64,000 nucleotides of DNA, from NCBI GenBank assembly GCA_900315525.1, contig OMZO01000016.1, positions 1-64,000 of the forward strand. The letters run 5' to 3'. Positions 17,988 through 26,804 of this stretch are shown here, piece after piece (position 1 is the first letter of the stretch; each line of letters begins with the position of its first letter). The notes below the pieces were generated by a model. It did no database searches and was not told the DNA's origin. It saw nothing but the letters and a program-made list of their open reading frames with translations. The DNA comes from an uncultured Prevotella sp. Its GTDB lineage: Bacteria > Bacteroidota > Bacteroidia > Bacteroidales > Bacteroidaceae. Made by a program: the position numbers and the translations under genes.

Positions 17988-19244
17988 ATGAAACCAGCTT
18001 TTATGATAGCGGCTCCCACCAGTGGCTCTGGCAAAACAACGATTGCCAGAGGGCTGATGGCGCTCTTCTCGAAGAAGGGGTTCTGCGTACAACCCTTCAA
18101 ATGTGGTCCCGACTATATCGACACTAAGTTCCATACAGCCGTCTGTCACCGTCCCTCGATTAATCTCGACACCTTCATGGCAACAGCGACGCATGTGAAG
18201 GAACTCTTCTGTCACTACAGTCACGATGCCGACATTTGCATCGTAGAGGGTATGATGGGACTCTTCGACGGGTATCATCGTGGCCAGGGTTCTTCTGCAG
18301 AGATTGCCCTGACGCTGGGACTCCCTGTGGTACTCGTGGTCGATGCCAGATCGGCTGCCTATTCTCTGGCTGCCCAGATCTATGGATTCCTCAACTTCAG
18401 AAAGGATCTCAACATCGTGGGCATCATCTTCAACAAGGTGGGGTCTGAGCGTCACTTCCAGATGCTCAAGCAGGTGTGCGACGACCTGCATACGGAGTGC
18501 TTCGGCTATCTGCCAAAGGCGACTGCACTCGAACAGGGCTCACGCTATCTGGGACTTGACTTTTCCACATTGCCAGAGAACGAGCAACTCATCGAACTAT
18601 TAGAAGCACATGTGGACTGGAAGCGACTATCACATCTGTTCTCTGCACTGGAGGACACAAGCAGTATCTCCGAAAACGGCCATCCGTCTGCTCGTGGGAA
18701 CAGAACCCTATGTGTCGCACGCAATGCAGAGAGTTTTTCGTTCATCTACCAAGAGACACTCGACCGTTACAGAAACACTTATTTCTTTGACCCTGAGACA
18801 GAGGAACCAGGCCTCAATGACATAGACCTGCTCTATCTGCCAGGCGGCTATCCGGAGAAACATCTGGAAGCGCTCGTCTCCAACGAGGCTGCAAGGACTG
18901 CTATCAAAGCGTTTGCAGAACGAGGCGGAAACATCATTGCTGAGTGCGGAGGTATGATGTATCTCTGTGAGAAGATCATCACGGACGATGGAGAATATCC
19001 GATGTGCGGCGTACTGCCTTATACCATTTCTGCGCGTACGGCAGACCGCAAACTCTCACTAGGCTACCGACAGTTCACAATCGACGGTAAGGTGTTCCGC
19101 GGACATGAGTTCCATTACACCCAATTCACGACACAGCCACCATCATCAGTTCAGGTCTATAACGCCAAAGGAGAGCCTGTGACGACCCCTGTGTTCAGAT
19201 ATAAGAATGTATTGGCAAGCTATACCCACCTTTATTGGATATGA
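17988..19244 (+). CDS. cbiA: Cobyrinate a,c-diamide synthase
   Basis: ATP- and glutamine-dependent amidation of the a and c side chains of cobyrinate. The N-terminal P-loop is FMIAAPTSGSGKTTIARGLM, followed by CGPDYID and VEGMMGLFDG. The C-terminal GATase domain has its Cys in IIAECGGMMYLCE near residue 320 and EFHYTQF near 385. The length of 418 is slightly below the usual 450. It heads the plus-strand cobalamin arm and its TGA overlaps the cbiE-cbiT ATG (ATGA). The -7 box lies four bases before the start, predicting a leaderless or near-leaderless mRNA without a riboswitch. Confidence 0.94.
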   Translation: MKPAFMIAAPTSGSGKTTIARGLMALFSKKGFCVQPFKCGPDYIDTKFHTAVCHRPSINLDTFMATATHVKELFCHYSHDADICIVEGMMGLFDGYHRGQGSSAEIALTLGLPVVLVVDARSAAYSLAAQIYGFLNFRKDLNIVGIIFNKVGSERHFQMLKQVCDDLHTECFGYLPKATALEQGSRYLGLDFSTLPENEQLIELLEAHVDWKRLSHLFSALEDTSSISENGHPSARGNRTLCVARNAESFSFIYQETLDRYRNTYFFDPETEEPGLNDIDLLYLPGGYPEKHLEALVSNEAARTAIKAFAERGGNIIAECGGMMYLCEKIITDDGEYPMCGVLPYTISARTADRKLSLGYRQFTIDGKVFRGHEFHYTQFTTQPPSSVQVYNAKGEPVTTPVFRYKNVLASYTHLYWI

Positions 19245-20539
19245 GATACTACGTCATAGGCATCACAGACAGTCCGACGCCTTACTTCCTCCCAGAAGTC
19301 CAGGCATTGATCAGACAAGGCAAAGTCTTCTCTGGTGGTAAGCGCCATCATGACATCGTCGGCCCACAGCTCCCTGCCGATGCCCAGTGGATAGACATCA
19401 CAGTACCGCTAAGTCATGTCTTCGAACAATACAGCGCTCATTTTGCCACTCACAATTCGCAACCCATCATCGTCTTTGCCAGTGGCGATCCGCTGTTTTT
19501 TGGTTTTGCCAACACCCTACAGCGCAGGTTTCCTGAGGCAGAGATCACAGTCTATCCGACTTTCAACTCCCTGCAGATGCTGGCACATCGTTTGGTGATA
19601 CCTTACCACGATATGCGCATCGTGTCGCTGACAGGCCGCCCTTGGCCTGAGTTCGACAGCGCCCTCATTGAAGGAGCCTCGAAAATCGGCGTCCTTACAG
19701 ACCGCGAACATACCCCCGCCGCCATCGCCCAGCGCATGATAGAATATGGCTATAACGACTATCAGATGAATGTAGGTGAACATCTGGGCAATCCAGAACT
19801 CGAAAAGGTCACCACCCTGACACTCGAAGAGGCTGTTAACCGCGAGTTTAAACATCCCAATTGTTTAATTTTGGCACGGATTAACACGGTTTTTGATAAC
19901 AATGCAAATCATAAAGGCAGCGTCCTCGATAGAGGCTGTGTTAATCCGTGCCTAAAACACAACCATCAGCACCTGACGAGACCTTTCGGCATTCCAGATT
20001 CCGACTTCACCATACTCGACGGACGAGAGAAGATGATCACCAAGATGCCTATCCGTCTGCTGACACTACAGGCTCTCGAATTACGCCAGAAGACGGTCTT
20101 CTGGGACATCGGCTTCTGCACAGGCAGCGTCTCTATCGAAGCCCGTCTGCAGTTCCCTCATCTCCAAATCTGCGCTTTTGAGATCCGTCCTGAGTGCGAG
20201 GCCATCATCCAGGAGAATGCCCGTCGTTTTGGTGCTCCTGGCATCGACATCCATATCGGCGATTTCCTGGAAACAGACCTCTCTGCCCTCCCCTGTCCTG
20301 ATGCCGTCTTCATCGGCGGTCATGGAGGTCATCTGAAGGAAATCATGGCGAAGGTGCTGACCGTAATGTCAGATCAAGGTTGTATCGTGATGAACAGTGT
20401 CAAGGCCCCTCTTGTCAAGACCGACAGCCATCAACTGTGGGACGAAGCCTGTGAAGAACTCGCTCTGAAGCAAGCCCCACCCACCAGAATAGTCATAGAT
20501 GAATATCACCCCATAAAAATTCTCAAATGCAAAAAATAG
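19241..20539 (+). CDS. cobL: Fusion of cobalt-precorrin-7 C5-methyltransferase (CbiE) and C15-methyltransferase/decarboxylase (CbiT)
   Basis: CobL-type fusion. Residues 1 to about 205 are the CbiE tetrapyrrole methylase (YYVIGITDSP, VFASGDPLFFGF, VYPTFNSLQMLA). Residues about 240-432 are the CbiT Rossmann methyltransferase (FGIPDSDF, DIGFCTGSVSIEARLQFP, VFIGGHGG). The ATG at 19241 overlaps the cbiA stop as ATGA and is preferred to the TTG at 19235. The linker (about residues 210-239) is unusually long and is encoded by a palindromic repeat (19867-19957) that seems to have inserted in frame. The 3' end overlaps cbiG-cobM by 13 bases. Confidence 0.93.
   Translation: MRYYVIGITDSPTPYFLPEVQALIRQGKVFSGGKRHHDIVGPQLPADAQWIDITVPLSHVFEQYSAHFATHNSQPIIVFASGDPLFFGFANTLQRRFPEAEITVYPTFNSLQMLAHRLVIPYHDMRIVSLTGRPWPEFDSALIEGASKIGVLTDREHTPAAIAQRMIEYGYNDYQMNVGEHLGNPELEKVTTLTLEEAVNREFKHPNCLILARINTVFDNNANHKGSVLDRGCVNPCLKHNHQHLTRPFGIPDSDFTILDGREKMITKMPIRLLTLQALELRQKTVFWDIGFCTGSVSIEARLQFPHLQICAFEIRPECEAIIQENARRFGAPGIDIHIGDFLETDLSALPCPDAVFIGGHGGHLKEIMAKVLTVMSDQGCIVMNSVKAPLVKTDSHQLWDEACEELALKQAPPTRIVIDEYHPIKILKCKK
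19867..19957. repeat. Palindromic repeat inserted in the cobL linker
   Basis: GGCACGGATTAACACGG (19873-19889) is repeated inverted as CTGTGTTAATCCGTGCC (19936-19952), with one G/T wobble over 17 bp and partly matching T/A flanks. The roughly 90-base unit is read through in frame and adds about 30 residues without similarity to either methyltransferase domain. This resembles palindromic elements that insert into protein genes. Confidence 0.75.
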
Positions 20540-22311
20540 CAATTATACAAATCAGCGAGGCTGGCAGAGAGATCGCCGCGACGCTCAAAAGGGAACTGAA
20601 AGCCAAAGTGATCCAGCGCTCAGAGGTTGGCAAGGAATGGAAGAAGCAAGATGCCTTTATCTTCATCGGAGCGATGGGGATCTGTGTGAGGACGATTGCG
20701 CCCTTTGTGAACGACAAGCACGAAGACCCAGCTGTGGTGTGCGTGGATAGTTTGGGAACGAATGCCATTTCCGTGCTCTCAGGACATATTGGAGGGGCAA
20801 ATGATCTGACAAAGGAGATTTCAGCCATTCTGGGTGCACGAGAAGTGATCACCACCCAGAGCGACAATGCTGGCCTCTGGGCGCTCGATACGTTTGCAGA
20901 ACGCTTCAACTGGGCCATCGCCAGCGACGACGATATGAATAAGTGTATCTACGCTTTCGTCAATCGCGAACCTACAGCCCTGCTGATGGAAATCTGCGAC
21001 GAGGGAACGGACTATCTGGAGAAAACACTGCCTGAGCATGTGACTGTCGTGAAAAGCCTCGAAGAGGTAGATCCCAAAAAGTTTAAGTTGGTCATCCTGG
21101 TGACACCTTATAACCTCTGTGTACCATACGGTGTGCTCGAGCTGCATTTCGTGCCTATGATTGCTTCTTTGGGCTTTGGACTCGCCAGCCATCCTAATGA
21201 CTATGAGGATATCTACGACGAGATCGACGAGGCCATGAGCCAGATTGGTGTATTACCCTGCTACAAACGCTATTGCACCATCGATGTGAAGCAGGATGAG
21301 GAGTTCTGTGCGATGCTTGTTGATGATTTAGGCGAGGAGTTGGTATTCTACACGGCAGAGGAACTCGCCAAGGTCGAGGTGCCTAACCCAAGCAAGACTG
21401 TTGAGAAGCATGTGGGAACGCCCTCAGTCTGTGAGGCGGCAGCCATCCTGGGTGCAAACAATGGAAAACTGATTGTACCTAAAGTAAAGGGCAGGAACTG
21501 GACGGCAGCCCTCGCCATCGACTACAAGTACTTGCGAGAGCAGAAAGGGCATATAGAGATTGTGGGCGCTGGTCCTGGCGACCCTGATCTGGTGAGTGTT
21601 CGAGGTCGCAAGATGCTCGAAAGGGCCGACCTTATATTATATGCTGGTTCACTGGTGCCTAAGGCTTTGACAGAATACCACAAGCCTGGAGCAGTCGTAC
21701 GTTCATCAGCTGATATGGCACTCGAAGAACAGTGTGAGCTGATGAAAAAGTTCTATGACGAGGGCAAATACATCGTGCGCCTCCATACAGGCGACCCCTG
21801 TATCTTTGGCGCCATTCAGGAGCAGATGGCCTTCTTCGATGCCAACCACATGGAATACCATATCACTCCAGGGATTTCATCCTTCCTCGCTGCAGCAGCC
21901 GAATTACAGAGTCAGTTCACGATTCCTGAGCGCTGTCAGACGATTATCCTGACGCGAGGCGAAGGGCGCACCCCGATGCCTGAGAAAGAACAGCTGCATC
22001 TGTTGGCGAAAAGTCAGAGTACGATGTGCATCTTCCTCTCTGCAGCCATCGTGGATGATGTACAGCGTGAACTGCTTCAAGAGTATCCAGAGGACACCCC
22101 TGTGGCTGCCTGCTATCACCTCACATGGCCAGATCAGAAGATCTATCGAGGTAAGCTCAAAGACCTGGCGAAGATTGTCCACGACAACAAGCTAACCCTT
22201 ACTACGATGCTCGTCGTGGGCGAAGCCATCGACAACCGCCAAGGCCTCTCTGAACTCTATTCGAAGCACTTCACCCACCTGTTCCGACAGGGTGAGGATA
22301 TAAGCTCTTAA
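20527..22311 (+). CDS. cbiG-cobM: Fusion of cobalt-precorrin-5A hydrolase (CbiG) and precorrin-4 C11-methyltransferase (CobM/CbiF)
   Basis: Two consecutive steps of the anaerobic corrin pathway in one chain, in reverse order. Residues 1 to about 335 are CbiG: the N-terminal domain has FIFIGAMGICVRTIAPFV and SVLSGHIGGANDLTKEI, and the C-terminal domain runs to the TPSVCEAAAI segment. Residues about 340-594 are the CbiF methylase (IEIVGAGPGDPDLVSVRGRK, RLHTGDPCIFGAIQEQM, YHITPGISSF). CbiG is diagnostic of the oxygen-independent route. The start overlaps cobL by 13 bases. Confidence 0.94.
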   Translation: MQKIAIIQISEAGREIAATLKRELKAKVIQRSEVGKEWKKQDAFIFIGAMGICVRTIAPFVNDKHEDPAVVCVDSLGTNAISVLSGHIGGANDLTKEISAILGAREVITTQSDNAGLWALDTFAERFNWAIASDDDMNKCIYAFVNREPTALLMEICDEGTDYLEKTLPEHVTVVKSLEEVDPKKFKLVILVTPYNLCVPYGVLELHFVPMIASLGFGLASHPNDYEDIYDEIDEAMSQIGVLPCYKRYCTIDVKQDEEFCAMLVDDLGEELVFYTAEELAKVEVPNPSKTVEKHVGTPSVCEAAAILGANNGKLIVPKVKGRNWTAALAIDYKYLREQKGHIEIVGAGPGDPDLVSVRGRKMLERADLILYAGSLVPKALTEYHKPGAVVRSSADMALEEQCELMKKFYDEGKYIVRLHTGDPCIFGAIQEQMAFFDANHMEYHITPGISSFLAAAAELQSQFTIPERCQTIILTRGEGRTPMPEKEQLHLLAKSQSTMCIFLSAAIVDDVQRELLQEYPEDTPVAACYHLTWPDQKIYRGKLKDLAKIVHDNKLTLTTMLVVGEAIDNRQGLSELYSKHFTHLFRQGEDISS

Positions 22312-22351
22312 AGTGACTTTTGTACAGGATCAACAGGACAACCTCATAGTT

Positions 22352-22864
22352 ATGACATACATTTACGAAAACAAACATCTGGTAAATGCACTGCTCGATG
22401 CTGCAGTTTGTCTTGCAGCAGTGACTCTGAGTATCATTGTTATAGCGATTGCTATAAGTCCATCGTTCTTTCACACCACGATATTGGCTGAAGACTGGTT
22501 GTGGTATTTATTGGTAACGCTGGCCATCATCACGCTTCCTATGCCATTGAATACCCTCTATTTCTTTTTCATGAGATATTATGACCTTTGCCTATGTCAC
22601 CGCCCTGCTGTCATCATCACGGATAGTGAGCTTAAGGTCTTTACGCCATACGGTGGCTACACCACGTTAGGATGGAACGAGATTACAGGTTTTAAAGATG
22701 GTTACATCACTAAGGGCCGTCAGTTCATCTATCCTGTCTATAAAGACGACAAGCAGAACAAACGACGTTTCTTTAAGAACTATATCGATGGTATCCTGAC
22801 CAACTATCTCACTATGAAGCATGATGACCTGTTGGCAGAACTCAAGAGTCATCTCGGATCTTAA
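22352..22864 (+). CDS. Small membrane protein, STM3941-like (PH-like domain)
   Basis: About 170 residues with two predicted transmembrane helices (LLDAAVCLAAVTLSIIVIAI; WYLLVTLAIITLPMPL), then a soluble region (DSELKVFTPYGGYTTLGWNEI, FKNYIDGI) resembling PH-like membrane-associated domains of the STM3941 group. The frame is open from a GTG at 22313, but the ATG at 22352 gives a better start. It sits within the plus-strand cobalamin arm, 17 bases before cobK-cbiD, yet shows no corrin motif. It may be a passenger gene. Function unknown. Confidence 0.65.
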   Translation: MTYIYENKHLVNALLDAAVCLAAVTLSIIVIAIAISPSFFHTTILAEDWLWYLLVTLAIITLPMPLNTLYFFFMRYYDLCLCHRPAVIITDSELKVFTPYGGYTTLGWNEITGFKDGYITKGRQFIYPVYKDDKQNKRRFFKNYIDGILTNYLTMKHDDLLAELKSHLGS

Positions 22865-22881
22865 TCATAATTTTCATCGCA

Positions 22882-24642
22882 ATGATACTGGTATTCGGAG
22901 GAACGACTGAAGGGCGCAAAGCTGTGGAAGTGTTGGAAGAGGGGGGCTCGCCTTACTTCTATAGTACGAAGACAGGAGAACAGGACATCGCCCTGCATCA
23001 TGGGCAACGGATAGACGGGGCTCTCGATGCTGAGGCGATGCAGACGTTCTGTGGTGAACACGACATCCGGCTCATCATAGATGCAGCCCACCCGTTTGCC
23101 TCGCAACTACACCAGACCATCGCTCAGGTTTCGGAATCACAGAATATCCCCACCATCCGTTATGAACGTATCTATCCTAAGCGTGATCCAGAGATAACAT
23201 GGATCGATGACTACAGCCAGATACCTCGTGACATTCACTCTCTGCTGGCAACGACTGGCGTGCAGAGCATCAGCAAACTGAAACCTTTAGAGGTAGCAGG
23301 GGTTAAGGTCTTTTATCGCATTCTCAATAGGGAATCATCGATCGCATTAGCACAAAAGCAAGGGGCCAGCCCAGAACAGCTCTGCTATTATGAAAATCCG
23401 CAGGATATCCCTGTCGAAGCAGAGGCCATTCTGTTGAAAGAGAGTGGCCTGTCAGGAGGCTTCTCTGAGAAGGTAGAGGCAGCCAAAGTAAGAGGTATGA
23501 GGATTATCGCCCTGAAACGGCCGCAGACTCCAGCGATTTTTACAATCGTCAATGGCCCTTATGGACTGCGAAGGATGGTGGAGAAACTGCTGCCAGAGTT
23601 CTATCCCTTGCATAGTGGACTGACAACTGGCACTTGTGCGACGGCTGCGGCTATGGCTGCAACGATAAGACTACTTAAAAACGAGACACCAGAGGAGGTG
23701 CCTGTTTTATTGCCTAATGGAGAGACCATTCATGTTTCTGTTGGCTATGGTGATGGTTATGCCTACTGCATCAAGGATGCTGGCGATGACCCTGATGTGA
23801 CGGATGGTTTGGAGATACGGGTGAGTGTCAAGCCAATTCCCGCTGACACGCCTACCCGTAGCCTTTCAGGGGCTTTCGAGATCTTAGGTGGCGAGGGAGT
23901 AGGCGTCTTCACGCTTCCTGGTTTCGACTATCCCCCAGGTTCACCAGCTATCAACAAAGCACCTCGTGAGATGATTCGTCAGAATCTTGCAGCAGTAACA
24001 AACGATTCACTCAGTATCACCATCTCCGTCCCTGAAGGTGAGACTATTGCGAAAAGGACCTTCAATCCCCGTCTAGGTATCGAGGGAGGCATCTCGATTA
24101 TCGGCGTCTCTGGCATCGTAAAGCCATTCAGCGAAGAAGCTTTCATCGACAGCATCCGCAAATGTATGACGATTGCCAAAGCCAGCGGTAGCAGTCGTGT
24201 GGTGATCAACAGCGGAGGCAAGAGTGAACGCTTCGTGAAAGCCCTCTACCCCAACCTACCCCAACAGGCATTCGTGGAATATGGCAACTATATCGGTGAG
24301 ACGTTGAAGATGGCCCACGAACTCTGTTTCAGGAATGTCACTCTGGGCGTGATGTTAGGCAAAGCCGTGAAACTCGCAGCTGGCCATCTTGACACCCATA
24401 GCCGTAAGGCCACGATGGACAAGGCTTTTATCAGTGAGATGCTTCATGAAGCAGGATGTCAGGCAGATTTAGAGAAGATAACATTGGCCCGAGAGTTATG
24501 GCAGGCGATTCCACCTGATAAGACAGAGGATTTTTGCCGCGTCGTCTTACAACATTGCATGAATCATTGTCGTCCTCTGGTGCCTCAGGCCCGTCTTACG
24601 CTTCTGCTGATTGACGACGACGGAATAATACACTCACAATGA
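22882..24642 (+). CDS. cobK-cbiD: Fusion of cobalt-precorrin-6A reductase (CobK/CbiJ) and cobalt-precorrin-5B C1-methyltransferase (CbiD)
   Basis: Two consecutive pathway enzymes in one chain. Residues 1 to about 235 are the CobK reductase (MILVFGGTTEGRKAVEVL, IDAAHPFASQLHQ, KESGLSGGFSEKVEAA). Residues about 240-586 are CbiD (LHSGLTTGTCATAAAMAA, DAGDDPDVTDGLEI, FNPRLGIEGGISIIG, EYGNYIGETLKMA). Like CbiG and CbiK, CbiD marks the anaerobic route. It is the last gene of the plus arm; its 3' end overlaps the convergent permease gene by 47 bases. Confidence 0.94.
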   Translation: MILVFGGTTEGRKAVEVLEEGGSPYFYSTKTGEQDIALHHGQRIDGALDAEAMQTFCGEHDIRLIIDAAHPFASQLHQTIAQVSESQNIPTIRYERIYPKRDPEITWIDDYSQIPRDIHSLLATTGVQSISKLKPLEVAGVKVFYRILNRESSIALAQKQGASPEQLCYYENPQDIPVEAEAILLKESGLSGGFSEKVEAAKVRGMRIIALKRPQTPAIFTIVNGPYGLRRMVEKLLPEFYPLHSGLTTGTCATAAAMAATIRLLKNETPEEVPVLLPNGETIHVSVGYGDGYAYCIKDAGDDPDVTDGLEIRVSVKPIPADTPTRSLSGAFEILGGEGVGVFTLPGFDYPPGSPAINKAPREMIRQNLAAVTNDSLSITISVPEGETIAKRTFNPRLGIEGGISIIGVSGIVKPFSEEAFIDSIRKCMTIAKASGSSRVVINSGGKSERFVKALYPNLPQQAFVEYGNYIGETLKMAHELCFRNVTLGVMLGKAVKLAAGHLDTHSRKATMDKAFISEMLHEAGCQADLEKITLARELWQAIPPDKTEDFCRVVLQHCMNHCRPLVPQARLTLLLIDDDGIIHSQ

Positions 24643-25624
24643 CGGGAGCACCCACGAGGGCCGTCACGCTGTTTACAGGTAACGCGCCCTCGAAGCCCGG
24701 CATACGGGCGATGAGGTTACAGACAAGTGCAAGGGCTGCCCCACAAAGCATCGTAGCAGGCATCAGAATCCGATGATCGCTTGTGCGGAAGACGGCTCGT
24801 GCCAGATGAGGTACGGCCAAACCAATAAACATGATAGGACCGCAATAAGCCGTCACAATAGCTACCAGCACACCAGAAGAGATAATCACCAGCATACGGC
24901 TGCGACGGATATTCAGACCCAAGTTTGCTGCATAACGTTCACCCAGCAACAGCAGGTTCATAGTCTTCACCAAGAGACAGGCCAATGGTAACAGTACACA
25001 CATCAGCACGACGAAGAGCACCATCTCATCACCTGACACACGCGAGAACGAGCCCAATCCCCACACCACGAAAGCTTTCACATCTTCCTCTGGTGACAAG
25101 AACTTCAGTACGCCAATGATGGCATTGGCCAGGTAACCTATCATCACACCGATAATCAGCAAGGTGACATTGTCTCTGACCTTCTGCGACGCCCAAAGAA
25201 TCAGTGACATCACAGCCAGAGCACCCACGATGGCCGCAACACTCATTGCCGCATCACCCAGATACCCCAGACGACTGAGTGCCACCCCTCCTATCCTGCC
25301 AGACAACAATACCACAAAGGCTACGCCCAAGGCTGAACCATTGGAGATACCCAGCACGGAAGGACCAGCCAACGGATTGCGGAAGACGGTCTGCATCTGA
25401 AGTCCACTGACGGCAAGTCCTGCCCCTGCGACAATAGCAGTAAGGGCTTGAGGCAGACGCGACTGGAAGATGATGTTCTGCCAGATCTCATTCTCCCCAT
25501 GACCCAGCAGAATTCTGCACACATCGCCAATAGGAATAGACACTGAACCGATAAGCAGATTGACAATTGCCAGAATGACAATCATCAACAGCAATATTAG
25601 AAATATAGGATACTTAGGATGCAT
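24596..25624 (-). CDS. FecCD-family ABC transporter permease (cobalamin or iron-complex uptake)
   Basis: Inner-membrane permease of the BtuC/FecD type with about nine to ten hydrophobic helices. Family motifs are SRLPQALTAIVAGAGLAVSG, VFRNPLAGPSVLGISNGSALG and the C-terminal GAPVIVSVLFRRR. The ATG follows the TAA of the binding-protein gene with no gap, so the two are coupled. The adjacent cobalamin locus suggests corrinoid uptake, but iron chelates are possible. No ATPase subunit gene lies next to it, which is unusual for this transporter type. Confidence 0.9.
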   Translation of the reverse strand: MHPKYPIFLILLLMIVILAIVNLLIGSVSIPIGDVCRILLGHGENEIWQNIIFQSRLPQALTAIVAGAGLAVSGLQMQTVFRNPLAGPSVLGISNGSALGVAFVVLLSGRIGGVALSRLGYLGDAAMSVAAIVGALAVMSLILWASQKVRDNVTLLIIGVMIGYLANAIIGVLKFLSPEEDVKAFVVWGLGSFSRVSGDEMVLFVVLMCVLLPLACLLVKTMNLLLLGERYAANLGLNIRRSRMLVIISSGVLVAIVTAYCGPIMFIGLAVPHLARAVFRTSDHRILMPATMLCGAALALVCNLIARMPGFEGALPVNSVTALVGAPVIVSVLFRRRQSAEA

Positions 25625-26746
25625 TTATTTCAGGAGTTGATAGAACGTAGGTTGATAGTCGGATTCCACAAGTTCAGGATGAAATATGGCCACAAGGTCC
25701 TTCAGCAGCACATCAGGCTCCACAGGCGATATTTCATAGTAGGGTGTCTGTTTCATGTTGCAGTAAATCACCTTTCGCTGCTTGAATGCATCGAATAGTT
25801 CATTACGAGGTTCTGAGGCCTTCAGCGCTTCATAAGAGAAATCACCAGGATAACTATTCAGGATACGCCAGTAATCAGCCTTGGCTGCCAGCGAGTACAT
25901 CTTCTCGAACTCAAGGTTCTCGCCTGCTGTCTCCTCATCGGAAATAACGTAGTCTGCTCCTGCATCACGGAATATCTGCGCCAGATAGTTCTTGCCACCT
26001 ACGGCATGCCACGTGCCACTATGCATCTCACCACTGAACACAGTAGGCCGATGCTCTGCCTTTGCGGCTTGTGCCTTCAAGTCATTATAGCGCTGTTCGA
26101 TGCCTGCAAAGATATCACCAGCCTCCTTCTCCTTGCAGATAAACATCCCCACAAACTTGATCCACTCTGCCTGTCCCAATGGATCCAGCTCCTTATAGCC
26201 CAAATGGGGCACAAGAGTGATGCTCGTCTCCTTGATAGGCTCATAGCCACCACGCTTGAAGGGTGAGATGAAGATGACATCAGGATGAGCCGCCAATACC
26301 ATTTCCGTATCGAAATTGCCCTCCATACCTATCTTCACGATGCGTCCGTCCTCGACACGTGCCTGAATATCCTTATTATAGAGGTTTTTCGTTCCTGTCA
26401 GTCCTGTCACAACATCATGGGCATCCAGAATCGTGAAATTGGAGAGCTGAAGCATCGTCATACAAATCGTACGTTCGATAGGCACACGAATCTTTGTATA
26501 GCCCTCAGGCACCTGCGCCTCATCTGTCCTCACCAGCGCAAAACGGTCATGAGCCCCAACCGTCACCAGTCTAACATCTGCAGAATCTCTCACCTGCCAC
26601 CCTGTAGCATATTTAGGCGATACCAATTCTAAATCAACGTGGGTACTATCATAACTATCGGCAATAATACCCATAGTCGAATGACCCTTACAGTTTGTCA
26701 TGAGCAAGGCAACTATTCCAAAAAGAAATCCTACTATATGTTTCAT
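25625..26746 (-). CDS. ABC transporter substrate-binding lipoprotein (BtuF/FecB type)
   Basis: Periplasmic class III binding protein. The frame opens at 26818, but the ATG at 26746 begins a proper lipoprotein signal (KHIVGFLFGIVALLMTNC), so that start is chosen. The binding fold shows ILDAHDVVTGLTGTKN and VLAAHPDVIFISPF in lobe 1, and VFSGEMHSGTWHAVGGKNYLAQIF with DYVISDEETAGENL in lobe 2. It is coupled to the permease gene. A strong terminator-like hairpin sits only 20 bases before the start, leaving no visible room for a separate promoter. Confidence 0.85.
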   Translation of the reverse strand: MKHIVGFLFGIVALLMTNCKGHSTMGIIADSYDSTHVDLELVSPKYATGWQVRDSADVRLVTVGAHDRFALVRTDEAQVPEGYTKIRVPIERTICMTMLQLSNFTILDAHDVVTGLTGTKNLYNKDIQARVEDGRIVKIGMEGNFDTEMVLAAHPDVIFISPFKRGGYEPIKETSITLVPHLGYKELDPLGQAEWIKFVGMFICKEKEAGDIFAGIEQRYNDLKAQAAKAEHRPTVFSGEMHSGTWHAVGGKNYLAQIFRDAGADYVISDEETAGENLEFEKMYSLAAKADYWRILNSYPGDFSYEALKASEPRNELFDAFKQRKVIYCNMKQTPYYEISPVEPDVLLKDLVAIFHPELVESDYQPTFYQLLK

Positions 26747-26766
26747 GTTTTTAGTTATTATAAAAA

Positions 26767-26793
26767 TCCCCCCAAGCAAAGGAGCTTGAGGGG
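26767..26793 (-). terminator. Rho-independent terminator after the oxidoreductase operon
   Basis: On the minus strand CCCCTCAAGC and GCTTGGGGGG form a GC-rich stem around CTCCTTT, followed by ATTTTTATAA. It ends 20 bases before the start of the binding-protein gene. Confidence 0.8.
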
Positions 26794-26804
26794 ATATCTG
26801 TTTG

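Noticed and set aside
22313..22351. GTG start for the STM3941-like protein
   Set aside because: The 13 extra residues are polar, begin two bases after the preceding stop, and precede a better ATG start followed by the membrane helices.
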